A DNA stretch of 64,000 nt from Punctularia strigosozonata HHB-11173 SS5 (taxonomy: Eukaryota > Basidiomycota > Agaricomycetes > Corticiales > Punctulariaceae): NCBI RefSeq assembly GCF_000264995.1, contig NW_006767434.1, positions 2,806,344 to 2,870,343 of the forward strand, read 5' to 3'. The notes under the pieces are model-generated. The model saw only the letters and a program-made list of their open reading frames with translations. It was not told the origin of the DNA and made no database searches. Both the position numbers and the translations under genes were made by a program. Below, in pieces: positions 24,690 to 37,587 of this stretch. The first letter of the stretch is position 1. Every line of letters starts with the position of its first letter.

Positions 24690-25311
24690 GAATCGGAACA
24701 GTTAGAACGCTCGTAGGTTTGCAGTTCCTGGATCCTAATATAAGTAGACTACGTATCCCGAGACGTGTCAATTTAATTGGTATCATATACGCTGATATCC
24801 GCTTACTACCCAACGGTGGATGTTGTGCCGCCGGCAGGCTGCAGCGTCCGTGCCAGCGGCTTATTCATAACTCTTGCACGATTCACACAATCCAGACGCG
24901 CCTTGTGCATTTCCCATCACCACCAGCATTCCGGGCGGCTGCCATACGGATGTCTATTTCCTCCTATGCTGAGCGCTCTTTCGATTCTCTGATGGTCTGT
25001 ATTGCGGCAATACGAAGGACATGTTGGTACCTTGCCCCGCCTTCATTTCGGCCTCGTTGCGCGTCTTGTGTTGACGATTCGCCTGATATAGCGAGGTCTT
25101 TCCTCGATCGAGCAGCGACCCAAATGGCGATGTCGTTCTAGACGTTCAGTTGCTCGCAGGCTCTGTCTGAAGGCACCCTTTTCAGGCACCTTGACGCCAT
25201 CTACAAGATCACTCCGGCGGCGCTCTTATGGCCCTGAAACGGAAGCTGCGGTCTATCTTAATACTGCGATGCTGCGTACTCACAAATCGGTCTCATCCGC
25301 ATCCCTCCACC
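24690..25311. other. intergenic
   Basis: This is downstream sequence of the acyl-CoA oxidase-like gene and promoter of the FAD oxidase gene. Open stretches here have no recognisable content. Confidence 0.45.
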
Positions 25312-27346
25312 ATGTCCGCTCATCCAACTCGGGTGTTCTACTTCATTATCTTGCTTGCAGCTGGCGTCTTCAGCACAGCACCATATTGTATCCCAGAACA
25401 GGAATGCTTCCCTTCACGCAGTTCCCTAGAAACCTTCAATGATACCGTATCTGGGCGCCTAAGGCAGCTAGCGCCGTATGCATCCGTCTGCTACGGGGAC
25501 GATTGGGACATGGATGCCTGTCATCGTCTCTTCCACAACGCCAGCTCAGGTTCCTTTCGGGTTCAGAAACCCAATGCATTGATGTTCACCAACTGGGAGG
25601 TCGACGATGGTGAGGGCTGTCCTCAACCCTACAGCCTACGTGATACGCCTCTCGTGGGAAACTGCTCGTTAGGTGAGCAGCGTCAGCAGGTTTCGGGCCA
25701 CGTCTGAAGTTTTACCCTGCCTGACAGGGGCGCTCCCCGCTTACGAGGTGCTTGCGACTAGTACCGTGGATGTCAGTGCAGCCGTAAAATTTGCCGCAAA
25801 ATATAACTTACGTTTGCGGATCAAGAATGTATGCTGCTCTACACTATCCTGTTTCGTCGAAACTGATAATTCAATAAACGCAGACCGGGCATGATTAGTG
25901 AGTACCCTCGATAACGACATGGCTTTGATCTATATCTATTCTTAGCCTTGGCCGTTCCTCAGCACCAGGATCCTTCACGATCTGGACACATCAGCTAAAA
26001 AGCGCGGCTCATATACCGTCCTTTGTACCCGCAGGATGCTCCAGGTCTACGAAACCAGTCGACGCTCTGCTTGTGGGATCGGGAATGGAAGTGCTTGATC
26101 TGTGGACCGCCGCAGATCAATACAGCGTCACTACAATCGGAGGTTTCACCGCGACAGTCGGTGCCGCCGGAGGGTTTATTCTGGGAGGTGGTGCTGGGCC
26201 CTTGAGTAGGCTGTACGGCCTGGGCGTTGATAGTACGCTGTTCACGACAAAGTTGGCCAATGTCACTCACCGCTTGACATAGACGTTTTGCAATATACCG
26301 TCGTCACAGCGGACGGCGCGATTAAGACGGCGAACGCGTGTACGAACAAGGAGCTGTTCTGGGCTTTACGCGGAGGGGGAGGGGCATTCGGAGTAAGCAA
26401 TTAAAGGACATGCTCTTGAGCGTGCTTTGATTCATCACGTTAGGTCGCGATCGATGTGGTCTTGAAGGCGTGGCCAGCGTTTCACGCCGTGAATGCCGTG
26501 CATACTACATTTGTGGCGAACTCTACATCGTCATACACCGAGTTCATGAGTACGTGGTTAAGCATGCAGACGGACCTAGCAGACGCAGGATTAGCTGGAA
26601 TATCCGAGGCGGTAAGCCATACCGCCTACTGTTATCTCTGGAAATGGCTGAAGATGTGCATCTAGGCATATCCAGGAGGCTTGCTCCTCTATGTCCAACC
26701 TTTCGTCAACAGTTCGGTGAAGGACATCAACGAGACCCTGGGGCTCTTTCAGCGCTTGAACGATATTCCCGGAGTGGAACTCAACCTTGAGGGCGCATCC
26801 TTTAAGACCTGGTTGGAGACATACACACAGGTGGTCGAGCCCACAGTCGCAGGAAGCGACGCGGTTGGGGTGAATCTCATCGTCGGCGATCGCCTTCTCA
26901 TGCGGGACACATTTACGAATAGCAGCTCCGTGGGCGCTCTTGCAGCCTATATCACCAACATGACTACTCCTGTTATCTTCCAAGCTGTGGGCGGCGGCAT
27001 GATGAGCTCCCTCGACCCTGATTCACGGCATACATCGTCGCATCCTGGTTGGAGGAAAGCGCTCCTTCACGCAAATTTCCCCGTGTTCGACCTCACCCAG
27101 CCCATACTCACGTCGCAACAGAACAATACACTGAAGCAGATCCTAGAGGACATCGACGAAATCATATATCCCGATGAAGATCCTGTTGCGTACTACAACG
27201 AGGACTGGACCGGCGAGACGGACTGGCAAACTAGGTCTTTCGGAAAGAAGAATTATGAACGACTTCTGGCTATAAAAAAACAGGTGGATCCCTTTGGCGT
27301 CTTTACTTGTACCAACTGCGTTGGCAGCGAAATATTCGGCGCCTGA
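25312..27346 (+). CDS. secreted BBE-like FAD-dependent oxidase
   Basis: Seven exons (25312-25672, 25728-25828, 25884-25897, 25946-26232, 26283-26392, 26444-26611, 26666-27346) give 573 aa in frame. A signal peptide (VFYFIILLAAGVFS) leads into the FAD_binding_4 (PCMH) fold: AAVKFAAKYNLRLRIKN, then TGHDYLGRSSAPGSFTIWT, then GGFTATVGAAGGFILGGG. His157 in TGHD is the expected site of the 8-alpha-histidyl FAD bond. The second, cysteinyl, attachment site of bicovalent members appears to be Thr (GGFTAT), so FAD is probably held by one bond. The C-terminal BBE segment ends VDPFGVFTCTNCVGSE. Such enzymes oxidise sugars, alcohols or secondary-metabolite intermediates with O2; the substrate is unknown. 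The 14-nt exon 3 encodes just TGHD plus part of Tyr. Confidence 0.85.
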
Positions 27347-28142
27347 AGCCTGAACTCCCCACGGGATGCGTTGCTTTGATCTCATGACCTCGAATTTGAA
27401 GGACGTTGGCAACATTTCCGAGCTTGAACGCCCACCTAATCATAATTCACCTACTACCACCCAGCTAGTTCCGCTATAGGTGAATCAGACTGCACGTTAC
27501 GATCAGAGGCAGTGCTCGCAAAGCTGCCGCAGTTACGACAGAATCGCACGTGACGAGCAACCTGGGACCGGATCCGCGCGAGCATCGCGGGTTTTGAGTT
27601 CGCTCTCTGTCCAGTCCACCCTGACCCATTCTCGCTTGGATGATCCTGATTCCCGGCCTTACTGCATGGCTCAGCGAGACTCAAGCTGTAATACACTTTT
27701 ACTGGGTTGAGAGAGCAGTATCCGAACGAACGTCAGAGCTTGTCTTCACTAGCTAGACATCGTGCTTTGCGCGTGGCGAAACGCAGTATGTGCACTGGCG
27801 AGGCACTTCGCATGCATCTTTGAAGCTCCAACTGTAGGAATCCAGGTGGGCTACTCGCTGGTCACGGAGATGTCTGACCGCCACGATGAAATTTACCAGT
27901 TGTGAATACCCCTCTGATCCTTCGGATCGCACTCGTTGCCGCCTCGCACGCTCGCAGTCGTAGCAATCTTAGCACACGAGTTGCATGAAGGCTGCCTACG
28001 GTGTATCTTGGCATCATTGGAAAATTGCTTCGGCGGTGAATAGATGGCGCGAACTCTCTTTTGGGTGTGTTGGTGCCCTGCGTACAAGGTTTTTACTGGA
28101 CAAGTGCGGAACCGTCGAACAATCAGCTTCCAGAACCCGACC
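27347..28142. other. spacer between duplicated FAD oxidase copies
   Basis: No gene was found. This segment separates the intact BBE-like gene from its decayed tandem copy. The region just upstream of the second copy carries no obvious remnant of another gene. Confidence 0.45.
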
Positions 28143-29723
28143 ATGTTCGCGTGCCTTCTTTCACTCTGGGCTCTCTCTAGCATTGTTGCGCTTCCATCTG
28201 CTGTTCTGGGTGCAATCCCGTAATGTCTCCCAGATCAGGAATGCTTTCCATCGCAGGATGCTACACAAAGCTTGAATGACACGATATCTGGACGTTTACG
28301 GGCACTAGCTCCCTATGCCTCTGTTTGCTACGAGGCATCATGGAACGAGGAGGCGCGTCTTCCCCTATTCGACAACGCTAATCTGGGTTCCTTTCGGGCT
28401 CAGGTGCCGAATGCAATGATGTTCACCAACTGGGAGTTGAACGATGGCGAAGGATGCCTACAGCCATACAGCCGTCCGGATGCGCCGCTTGAGGGTAATT
28501 GTTCGATAGATACGGGTCAAAGGTACAGTTCTTAGCCATAAGATGACTGTAAGCACCTTTTATAGGCTCCCTTCCGGCGAATGAGGTTTTTGCAACCGAA
28601 GCTCACGACGTAAGCGAAGCGGTTGCGTTCGCTGCAAAATACAATCTACGATCACGGATAAAAAACGTACGTTGCTCTTTTTGGTATTCTATGATCCCTA
28701 CTCAGTGGTTTTACGATATAGACAGGACATGATTAGTATGCGTGCATACTATCAACGCCGTTCCTTGACATGACAGGGGGTACTCCCAGTCTTGGCAGGT
28801 CCTCAGCACCCGGATCGTTTACCATCTGGACCCACCAGTTAAAGAGCGCATCGCACACACCGACTTCCGTCCCAGAGGGATGTCCCAACTCGACTACGTC
28901 AGTTGGTGCACTCCTCGTAGGATCAGGGAACCAGGTGATAGATCGCAAGCAGAGCTCGCAGACGATGGCTTATCCGGCCTATCCGAATTAATATGTTGCG
29001 CGGTTTGTTTGTGCAAGCTAGCTGCTTATTTATGTTATAGACATTCCCCGCAGGTGTGCTCCTCTACACCCAACCTTTCACTGAGGGGCCGGTCGAGAAT
29101 ATCAACAAAACATTGGCAATATTCGAGCGCTTGAGTGACATACCCGGCGTCGAGGTCAATCTCTACGGCGCTTCGTTCAAGACTTGGTTGGAGGCGTATA
29201 CGCTCATGGTGGAACCGACGATAGCTGGAGGCGATGCCGTAGGGATCAACTTGATCTCGGGCGATCGTCTCATGATGCGGGACACGCTGGCTAATGACAC
29301 CGTGGTCGATGCCCTTGCAGCTTATATCACCAACATGACCACCCCTGTCATCTTGCAAGCCGTGGCCGGTGGCGCCGTCAGTTCCCTCGACCCTGACTCC
29401 AAGCAAACGTCTTCTCATCCGGGCTGGCGGAAGGCGCTCCTGCACGCCAATTTCCCGGTCTTCGATCTTACCCAACCTGTACTCACGGCGCAACAGAACA
29501 GTACTCTTAGGCAAATTTTGGAAGGCGTCGACGGTATCCTGTACTCTGGCGGAGAGATATGCAGCCTCTTATTACAACGAGCTCGAGGACCGGAACGGCG
29601 AAGCAAATTGGCATGGTCGATGGTTTGCGATTGTTGGCATTTAAAAAGTAGGTGGACCCCTTCGGTGTCTTCACGTGCAATAACTGCGTTGGGAGTGAAA
29701 AGTATTCGATGCTTTCGACTTAG
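28143..29723 (+). pseudogene. decayed tandem copy of the BBE-like FAD oxidase
   Basis: This is a paralogue of the preceding gene, aligning exon by exon: signal peptide, SGRLRALAPYASVCYE, NAMMFTNWELNDGEGC, TGHD exon, LGRSSAPGSFTIWTHQ, then the C-terminal half from LLYTQPFTEG to VDPFGVFTCNNCVGSE. It is broken in at least three ways. An in-frame TAA at 28221-28223 sits where the intact copy has a Tyr codon. About 455 bp matching 26105-26562 of the intact copy are missing near 28943, removing GGFTATVGAAGG and the core of the FAD fold. The reading frame is also lost near 29530-29650. Strong residual similarity suggests recent duplication and decay. Expression of a truncated product cannot be excluded. 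Confidence 0.8.
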
Positions 29724-29857
29724 GCAGCTGTACGTAGCATGCTGATTAGTAGCAACGCTCGATAGATGGATGGTTTTCTCCGGATATATACTCATACACA
29801 TACGCGTTGTATAGATACATATGCACAACGCAAACTCGCATGCCTCAGTATGGTCGA

Positions 29858-32800
29858 CTATCTCAAAGCATCAGCAACAAGCTCCACGATCTGCGCGATC
29901 GTCTTGCCGCGGTTGCGGTCGTCCTTAGCTATCGATTGCCACGTTGGGCCATGCCTCGGTTCTGCGACAGCGCATCGTTTAACGACTTCTTCCCGGTGCT
30001 CCTGCGTTCCATGCTGGCGTTCAAACTTGAGCCACCAGCCCCAGAGGTCGCCCTGGTCCGGGTCAACTTTCACCGCCCGACCAAACCACTCGCGGGCCTT
30101 CTCGATCTTGCGTTCCGCCCAGAACAGGCGTGCGACAGTGCAGATGATGAGCGGGTTGTCCGCCGACTTCTTCAAGGCATCAACGGAGCGAGTCTTCCTG
30201 GTTGGTCGCGGCTCTTGCCAAATAGACATGGACCAGAGCAAGCCCGATGAGGGGCATTCTTGGAGACCTGAGGCATATGGTAAGTGCATGGTTGGTTTGT
30301 CGAGTGAACAGACGAAGGCTCACCTCGAGCAAGCATCGCCTTGGCCTGCGTCGCGCCACCCGACCGCTCTTCCACGCCGACGGCTTCTGCCCACGAGACC
30401 TCATTCGCAGGGTTGACTTGTCGGGCCTTCTCGAGGAGCGCTCGAGCTTTGATGCTCTTCCCGTCTGTCTCTTCCAGCCTGCTCGCCAAGACCCAGAGCG
30501 TCACATCTTTAGGACAGGCCTTCAAGCCGGCCGCATACGACGCGCGTGCGGCGGGATAGTTCTTTTGAGCTTGGTGGAGTTGCCCTTGGATCATATAAAG
30601 CTTTGCAAACTTTGGGAATTTCTCCAGCGCAGTCCTCAGCATCTCCACGGCGGCCTCTATGTTGCCTTGCTGTCGTTCAAACACGACCGACTTCATCCAA
30701 ATCTAAGAGGAGAATCAGCATTCGTTTGCCTTAGGGACCGACGTGGAACACTCACACGTTCAGTATTAGCGACCGTTCGCGCACGAACAAGGAGCTCGCG
30801 GGCGACTCCCAACTCGCCGTTTTCGGCCTCAAGCTTGACGGCAGCCAACCAGATTTGCTCGCTTTCGGGGTTGGCGATGAACGCCCTCTCAAGCACGCCA
30901 CGGGCGCCGGGAACGTCCTCGCTAGTCCATTTCTCCTTGGCCCACATCAGCCAGAGGACTTCCGCTTGCGGACAGTGGTGAACAGCGCGGGACAGAATCG
31001 CGTCCAAGGACGCCCTGCAATTCAGGGTCAAAGGTTGGAAGTGCGCCCAAAATATGTTTGCTCACTTTGTGCCGTGTTCTTTCTCCAGGGTGGCGGCCCG
31101 CATCCAGAGGTCCTTCTTGTCGGGAAACACACGTAGAGCATAGGCCAAAATCGCGCGAGCGGTGCCCATTCTTCCCCTGGACTCGGCGCTCTCTGCATCC
31201 CCCACCCACGTGGCCAACCGGTCTTCCTCCTCAACTTCCATCGCCACGGTGGCCTTCACTATAGCCTCACATGTCCTTGGGCTCCCTTCGACCTCACACC
31301 GTTCGGCCTCCTTAAGCCATTGCTCGCGGGTGAGGAGCACCTGGTGCCGCCTAAGCTCGCGTACACCAGCCTCGATCGTCCGATCGACGAGGTCAAGCTC
31401 CTTCTGACGGTCCGATTCCGGCTTTGTGCTTGCTTCTTGCTCAAGGAGACGCCCAGCGGCGATCCAGATGTCGTGGCTGGTAGGCACGGCCTTGCGAGCC
31501 TTGTTGAGGACCGCCTTGGCCTTTTCCGGCGTCTCGAGACGAGCGAGAGCAAGCCAAAGCTCGACGGATTGGGGGATAACTTCGACGGCGCGTGCTAGGA
31601 GTATACGAGCGTCGGCGATAGAGTCCTCTAGATTGACGGTTTCCTTCCATAACCGCACGGAATTGGGGATGTGTTCCAGCGCTGGGCTGTGCTTAGCATT
31701 TGCCGATTTCAAGGCGGGTGAACTCACCTTTCCGAAGAACACGCTTCTTCAGCTTTGTATCATGTTCGAGATCGGCGGCGGCTATCCAGACCTTCACGCT
31801 CTGTCCGACATGTTGCACGGCATTAGCAAGAATGACCTTGGCATCATCGTTGTTCTTGCATGGAACCATATGAGCAAAGCAAAGTGCCCGAAAAATATTG
31901 AGCACGTACATGTAATCGCGCTGCTTCGAGCCAGACGTCTTCGCTCTTCGGACATTGATCGCATCCTTGTTTAATCAACTTCCGTGCGGCGACCATCCGG
32001 CCAGCGTGCTCTTCCAGTCGGGCGGCAGCGATCCAGCCTGGAGCGTGCTTGGGATTTGACTTGATGAGCGACTCAAAGAGCATGCGTGCTCGTTTGATGT
32101 CGCCAATCTCAGCATCGGTCTTGATTACCACGCTCTCCAGAGAAGTAAGGTAGCCCTTCGGATCGATAGACGTGGAAGTGCCGGTAAGATTGGTGGCCGT
32201 GCCAGATGCCTGTGTCATACTGAATAAACGGACGCAAGCACAAGGATCAATGCTACATACCTGGTCCAGCTTCAAGGACAATATCTTGTCACGAGCTTGC
32301 CCAATCTCCACGAAGTTCGTCATCGTGCCAGAGTCGGCGGGTGTAGCAAGACCTCCGGTCTTAATTCGAAAAGGTCAGCCGATAAGTCAAGTCAAAGACA
32401 GAAGCAACGCACCTCTTGTTGCATTGGGTCCAGTGAGTTTTCATACTCATTCTTAGACCGGTCACCGACGAGAATGCTGTCGGGGACGACGTAGGTCCGC
32501 TCTTGCTTCTGTCGTTTCCGCCTGGTCAAGTTACCCACCTCGGGTATGCTTTCCCACTCTGCATCGCTGACGGCCGACAGTCCGCGCTTGAGGTCTGCAA
32601 ACTGCTGTTGTATCTTCGGGTTCTCCGCACGGAACTTAACCATCTCCGCCTCCTCGCGGGCCTCTCTACACACGACAAAAGGTGATGAAACTCGTTGAGA
32701 GAGAGGGCCTGAAACCGACTAACCAAACCACGCACCTCCGAGCGCGCCGGCGGGCATCCATGTTCTTGTCAACAGCGTCATATATGCGGTCGGCCTCTTC

Positions 32801-33165
32801 GTCGTCCTGCTCGTATACGGTGCCGGCAAAGAGCCCGTATTCATTATCGGGATCTTGAAACTGCTCAGGATCGACATCTTCTTCACCGCGTTTCTCGCGT
32901 GCAGCACTGCGGTTCCCGTTAAAACTGTAGAACTGTAGCAACGCAGGCCACTGAAAGAAGCTCACGCGATAGTTTCCTCTGATGGACCTTCTCGGGCAGG
33001 ACCAATATCTGACCGAGTGGTAAAGCCCGAAGCGCTATCGTTCAGCTCAGAAGCAGAATCTTCTGTTTAGAAGGTCAGTACGCACCCTCGACCTAGACCA
33101 GCGACGTAAGATGCCGGGGCTGGCATCGACAGGAAAGCCAGCTTGTTTGTTTTGTTCGCCGCCAT
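29858..33165 (-). CDS. PRP6: pre-mRNA splicing factor PRP6 (U5 snRNP)
   Basis: Eleven exons (33165-33086, 33034-32966, 32924-32736, 32665-32413, 32359-32261, 32209-31910, 31854-31728, 31681-31066, 31014-30756, 30702-30324, 30267-29858) give 926 aa in frame. The N-terminal PRP1_N domain is unmistakable ([19 protein letters not shown], then [18 protein letters not shown]). From about residue 300 to the end run HAT/TPR helical repeats ([36 protein letters not shown] and similar). The C-terminus reads EWFGRAV...[15 protein letters not shown] and ends LVADALR. PRP6 (human U5-102K, S. pombe Prp1) bridges U5 and U4/U6 in the tri-snRNP and is essential for spliceosome activation. No oddities were seen. 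Confidence 0.95.
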
Positions 33166-33514
33166 GTTGAACAGTAGTCTCGCAGAATAACCGTATAGTA
33201 GTAGTAATCCCAAGGCCGAGGGTCGACTAAGGTGACCAATGTGCAGAGCAGGCAAGGAGAATCGAAAATGGACGTCGGACGGGGAGAAGGACTGACCGAG
33301 TGTGCCTGCCCAACCTGCGATCAAGCCTCCCCTGAACTAATATTCACGTGACCCGAATGAGCCGCTGCCAGCACTTGCCAGTTGCCTGACTCCACGACGG
33401 TGTACTTACTACTTAGTCTGAATCAGTTCTGATTCGCTCTCCGTAACATGGACGAGCCTCGTCTATGTTCATCGGTGAATACATGCTGCGAAGTCAACTC
33501 ATGGCAATCCGTCG
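33166..33514. other. intergenic
   Basis: This is the promoter of PRP6 and the region downstream of nitrate reductase (both minus strand). No coding sequence was seen. Plus-strand open stretches starting in 33465 are antisense to nitrate reductase. Confidence 0.5.
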
Positions 33515-36500
33515 TCAGAATACAACCAATGACCGCTCTATGTCCCAGCCCAGCCTCGTCAGCCCTGGCTTGATCGTCTGCGTGATCATACTATTAGGGC
33601 CGCAGGCCAGTATGAGCGTATCATTGGAGGGCGGAGGCAAGTATTCGCGCATCATATGCTCATCGATTCTGCCCACACTTTGCGCCCAACCCGATGGCGG
33701 TGCATTCAGCGTGTGTCTCATGCGGAATCTGCTTGATCCATGTCGATTGTGCAGATCCTCCAGCTCCTGCCAACACAGAATATCGTGCTCGGTTTTGTTC
33801 TGGACGTCACGATCAGTCACAGCACAATCGCCGATTCAAACAGCTCGCTTACACTGCAGATCAACCAGACCTGCGTCCGGTCGTCGGTCTCATCCTCGAA
33901 TATACCGCGCAAGACCTGCAATATCGGCGTAATGCCTGCGTAGAGTGAGTCTGTTATGTCTCGTCGGCAAAAGGAGGATGTCCTCACCGCTCCCACCACA
34001 GATCATGCCCACTTGCCGGACCGTTCGTCTCTGGCCCTTCCATGTCGCTTCTCCTGTACCATTCCAAGTAAACGAACCTAGAGGTCCTTTCAACTCGACT
34101 TCGTCTCCAATTTGCATCTTGTTCAGCACGGTGCTCATCTTGCCACCAAAGACGACCGTGGGAGATGGTAAGTATAATCTGATCTCAACGATAAGTATGG
34201 GATTCCTGACGGGTTTTGCAGCCAGCACACGCACTTAACAAGTAACTCGATGCTCCCCTTCGCCGTCTGTTTGGAGACGGGCGTATACGCGCGTTGTATC
34301 GTCTCGCCTGTTTGGCGGTCTTTGAGCCGGAGGAACACGTGTTGACCTATCGGCAAACCCAGGTCTTGCTGGGGATCTGGCATCAAGAAGCGGAAGAGGC
34401 AGGAGTCGTGGTTGACCCATTCGACAGACGCCAGCTTGGTAGCCTTCCAAACCTTCGGGTTCAAGAACGGCCCATTAGGGTCGTCGGTCGTCCGCACCAC
34501 TTTGGTCTCTCCTGACTTGACGAGAGTGCCGATATGAAACTACCGAACCGGGTCATCAGCGTCGCCTTCGCGAACCAAGAACCTGGCAATGTTACCTCAG
34601 CGAGCTTAGCCTTGCCCTCCACAGAATGTATGGCAATGAAGTCCTCCGACGCATCCTCGCTAGCAACGAGCAGTATGGAGTCGCCGCCACCCGGGTGTTC
34701 CTTCAAGAACGTGGTTCCGTCATACACCTCTCCGTTGACCACGAACCACGGGCGCTCCTTGTCTTGAGCCGCCAGTTCGGCCATGGAGATCTGCCGGTTT
34801 ACCCCCGGCTTGGTCATGCAAGGCAACGCGTCTGCAGTGGTCCCTGAGTCAGGTACGTCTGTGACTTGCACGGACGCCATCCCGAATTGGGGATTGAGGA
34901 GGTCTCCACCCGCAGCTTTGATTCGCTGTTCACATCATCAGCATCCTGTAAAGCCATTTTAACATGCATATATCTTTACCTCCATCCATCCACCAGACGC
35001 CGACCCCGCCAACGTCGGGTGCTCAAAATGTAGCTCGACATCTCCGTCGTCCGAAATACTCTTGATCACCGCGACTCTGAACATGCAATTGTTTAGCATG
35101 GACGTGGCATTGAGGTACATGTCTCGCGGTTGCATGTTCATCGACTCGTCCATGGCGCACACTTGGATGACAGAGACCTTCGCTAACTCCGAGAGCGGCA
35201 CGTCCAGGGACCAGAAGCACCAACAACTAGTCTCCGGGTGTAAGTGACGGTTCTTTCAAGGTTGGGGCAACATCTCACAAGGACGTATCGCGTTCGGTCA
35301 AGTCTAGTGAGCCGAAGACGACATCTTCGTAGGCCAGCTCCCTGTAGAGATCTTCAGGGTAATCTCTGTAAGTGTATCAGCCGCTTGGCACCATAGGAGA
35401 TGTGTCACGAACATGGTCGCCAGTTTCCAGGTCTTACCGTCATCAAGGGTTACTTCCACTCGCGTTATGCGCCTCCCTCCTCCAGAATATGCATAACCGC
35501 GGATTGGGTAAGAGGCGGGTTCCGTGTTGTTGACGTGCTGCGGTGAGACATGCAATCGTTCGTCGTGGTCCGGCTTCGCTATCACGCTGTTGATGTTGAG
35601 CTCTCTGCACAGGGAGTCTCAGCATATGGTGTTGTCGCGCGTGAGGCACTAGGAGATGTGCTGACGTTATGAGATATCTAGGGAAAAGAAGCAGGTATCG
35701 CCTGGTCAGCTTGGCAGACATGCTTGTTAAGGCACTGACTTTCGATCATACCACCAGTCCCTCTCTGCTCTAGCGTTATCGGGGGACAATTGCCTTGGGA
35801 GGACTTTATTGTCCTGGCTCCCTGAGATGTCAATACGTCATCTTGCCTGCCTCCACCATTGGACTGACCCAGAAATGTAGCTGCGGATGCGAAATATTGC
35901 CGTGAGCCGCTAGGATTTCCCCGCGGAACTGGTTTGGCCGGACTTACGTGATGTTGGGACTCATTGTCAGAAACCTCGATTTTCCTCAACCACTAAGGAG
36001 AAGGGCAAACATCAACTCGCTCGTTCGTCGCTGAGCGGACGCTAATCAATACCTTCACGGAACGACCGCCTATCTGTCCAGGGACGATCACTGATACCGT
36101 CCACGGTGAGCGCCGACCCGTCATAGTGGAACATGTGAAAGCTCACATCTGACAGGAAAGCCGTGGTCTGGCTCTAAAGGTTGGCCGTTCATGCCCCAAG
36201 CTGGTCAAGAAACCAATCAAACACCGGCATCGCCATGACCTGCCCATGGATACCTATTAACATTCCCCTTTCCTTACTTGTGGCCCAACTGAGCAGCTGC
36301 GACGTTCCGTAGGGACCTTGCGGAAGGTTATCGGCGCCTTCGAAGACGACATGCCGTGCTTTTGGCCGCACAGGCTGCACATGAGCTAGGACATCTGCCA
36401 GGTATACTCCCGTCCAGAGTGCGGTGCTGACTGCCAAGCAAGAACATCAGCGATTTGCCTGCGTCTACTGAGCACTCCACGTACCTCCGGCAGCTCCCCA

Positions 36501-37157
36501 GCTGAAGCCAAGACTTTGGCGGATCACGTTCTGCTCCTTCCGTCGGTTACCTGCGCAGACGAGGGTCACGGGGATCGTCACGACTGGGAACCTCTCCTTC
36601 AGCTCTTGCAATGTTATGGTCAACGGGTTCTTGACGAGGCCGCCGATGGACAGGGTCCAGGCTCCGAACTGCTCCCGTTCTATGCGGGGGACGGCGCCGT
36701 GATTCCGGACAAAGTGGAGATGAGCGGGGGTGAGAAATCCCTAATAACAAATGCGTGGAGTTATGGCAAGTGGATCGTACCCTGTAATATCGTTTACTTA
36801 CCGCCTCGATCAGCTTGGGCAATCGCGCTTCGCAATTGAAAGGATGTTTCCCCGTCAAGCGTACGAGGTCTGGGTTCTAGCAGAGTCAGCGCACTGAGGA
36901 CGACCACAAAGACGCCAAGGACATACTCTATGAACCCAACGATCAGGAGTTTGGAGGTCTTGCTCTGCAGACTCATCTGGTGTTTCGTCTATAGGCAACG
37001 TAGGAAAGGATCTCGGGTAAGCTGCATCAGAGTTATGCTTGCTGTCCGGGAGTGCTGAAGTGACAGAGCTGAAATGCGTCGACCGAGAAGTCGTACTGCC
37101 GTCCCCGAATGAGGAATCGGACGACGACTGCGACAACGATTCTGAGTCCGGCATCAT
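33515..37157 (-). CDS. niaD: assimilatory nitrate reductase
   Basis: Eighteen exons give 897 aa in frame: 37157-36927, 36876-36802, 36740-36485, 36430-36254, 36200-36147, 36090-36053, 35992-35948, 35880-35869, 35813-35740, 35677-35666, 35604-35413, 35365-35279, 35226-34980, 34925-34596, 34539-34235, 34178-33988, 33935-33853, 33799-33515. Domains in order: Mo-pterin (HPFNCEA, RNHGAVPRI, Mo-ligand Cys ~164 in LVCAGNRR, LIVPGQIGGRSVK); Mo dimerisation (VLAHVQP onward, ELNINSVIAKPDHDE); cytochrome b5 with heme His577 in HPGG; FAD (RAYTPVS, GGKMS); NAD(P)H (CGGSGITPILQVLR, ACGP). It reduces nitrate to nitrite in the cytosol. Two exons are 12 nt each. It lies head-to-tail with the nitrate transporter. 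Confidence 0.95.
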
Positions 37158-37587
37158 GGGAGAGCGAATGAGAGGCTCCCAATGTCAGTTCATTCGTCAG
37201 AGGATATCCGCAGCGATGGCGTCCGCCCCGCGGACGGCGAAGAGCATATCCAGGCCCGCGTTGGTAGATCAATTGCCGTCGGGAAGTCGAAATGCGCCGC
37301 TCCGAGATCAGAACCAGTGGAACATAGGCATGGGTTAGGCCGGCGGAGATTGGAATGAATGGAAGCATGGCCTGGAGTACTTAGCTTCCTGCAAGGGGTG
37401 GGGCCCTAAGGGTCGGTGACAGTAGGAAGATACGATAGACGCGGACGAATAATGTTTTGGCTCAAACTCCACGGACACTGCATGGAGTGACCGCGCACTA
37501 TGAACGCGATCTGTTCGAGTATACACCACAAGTACAAGCGACATGATATCGTTCGCGTGTTGGCGTGTAGGTAGTCGGATTTCATGT
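37158..37587. other. intergenic, nitrate reductase promoter
   Basis: The transporter 3' end and the nitrate reductase start (both minus) are 430 bp apart. This stretch should hold the nitrate reductase promoter. GATA cores (as GATA or TATC) are present, for example near 37200 and 37430. No gene was seen. Confidence 0.5.
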
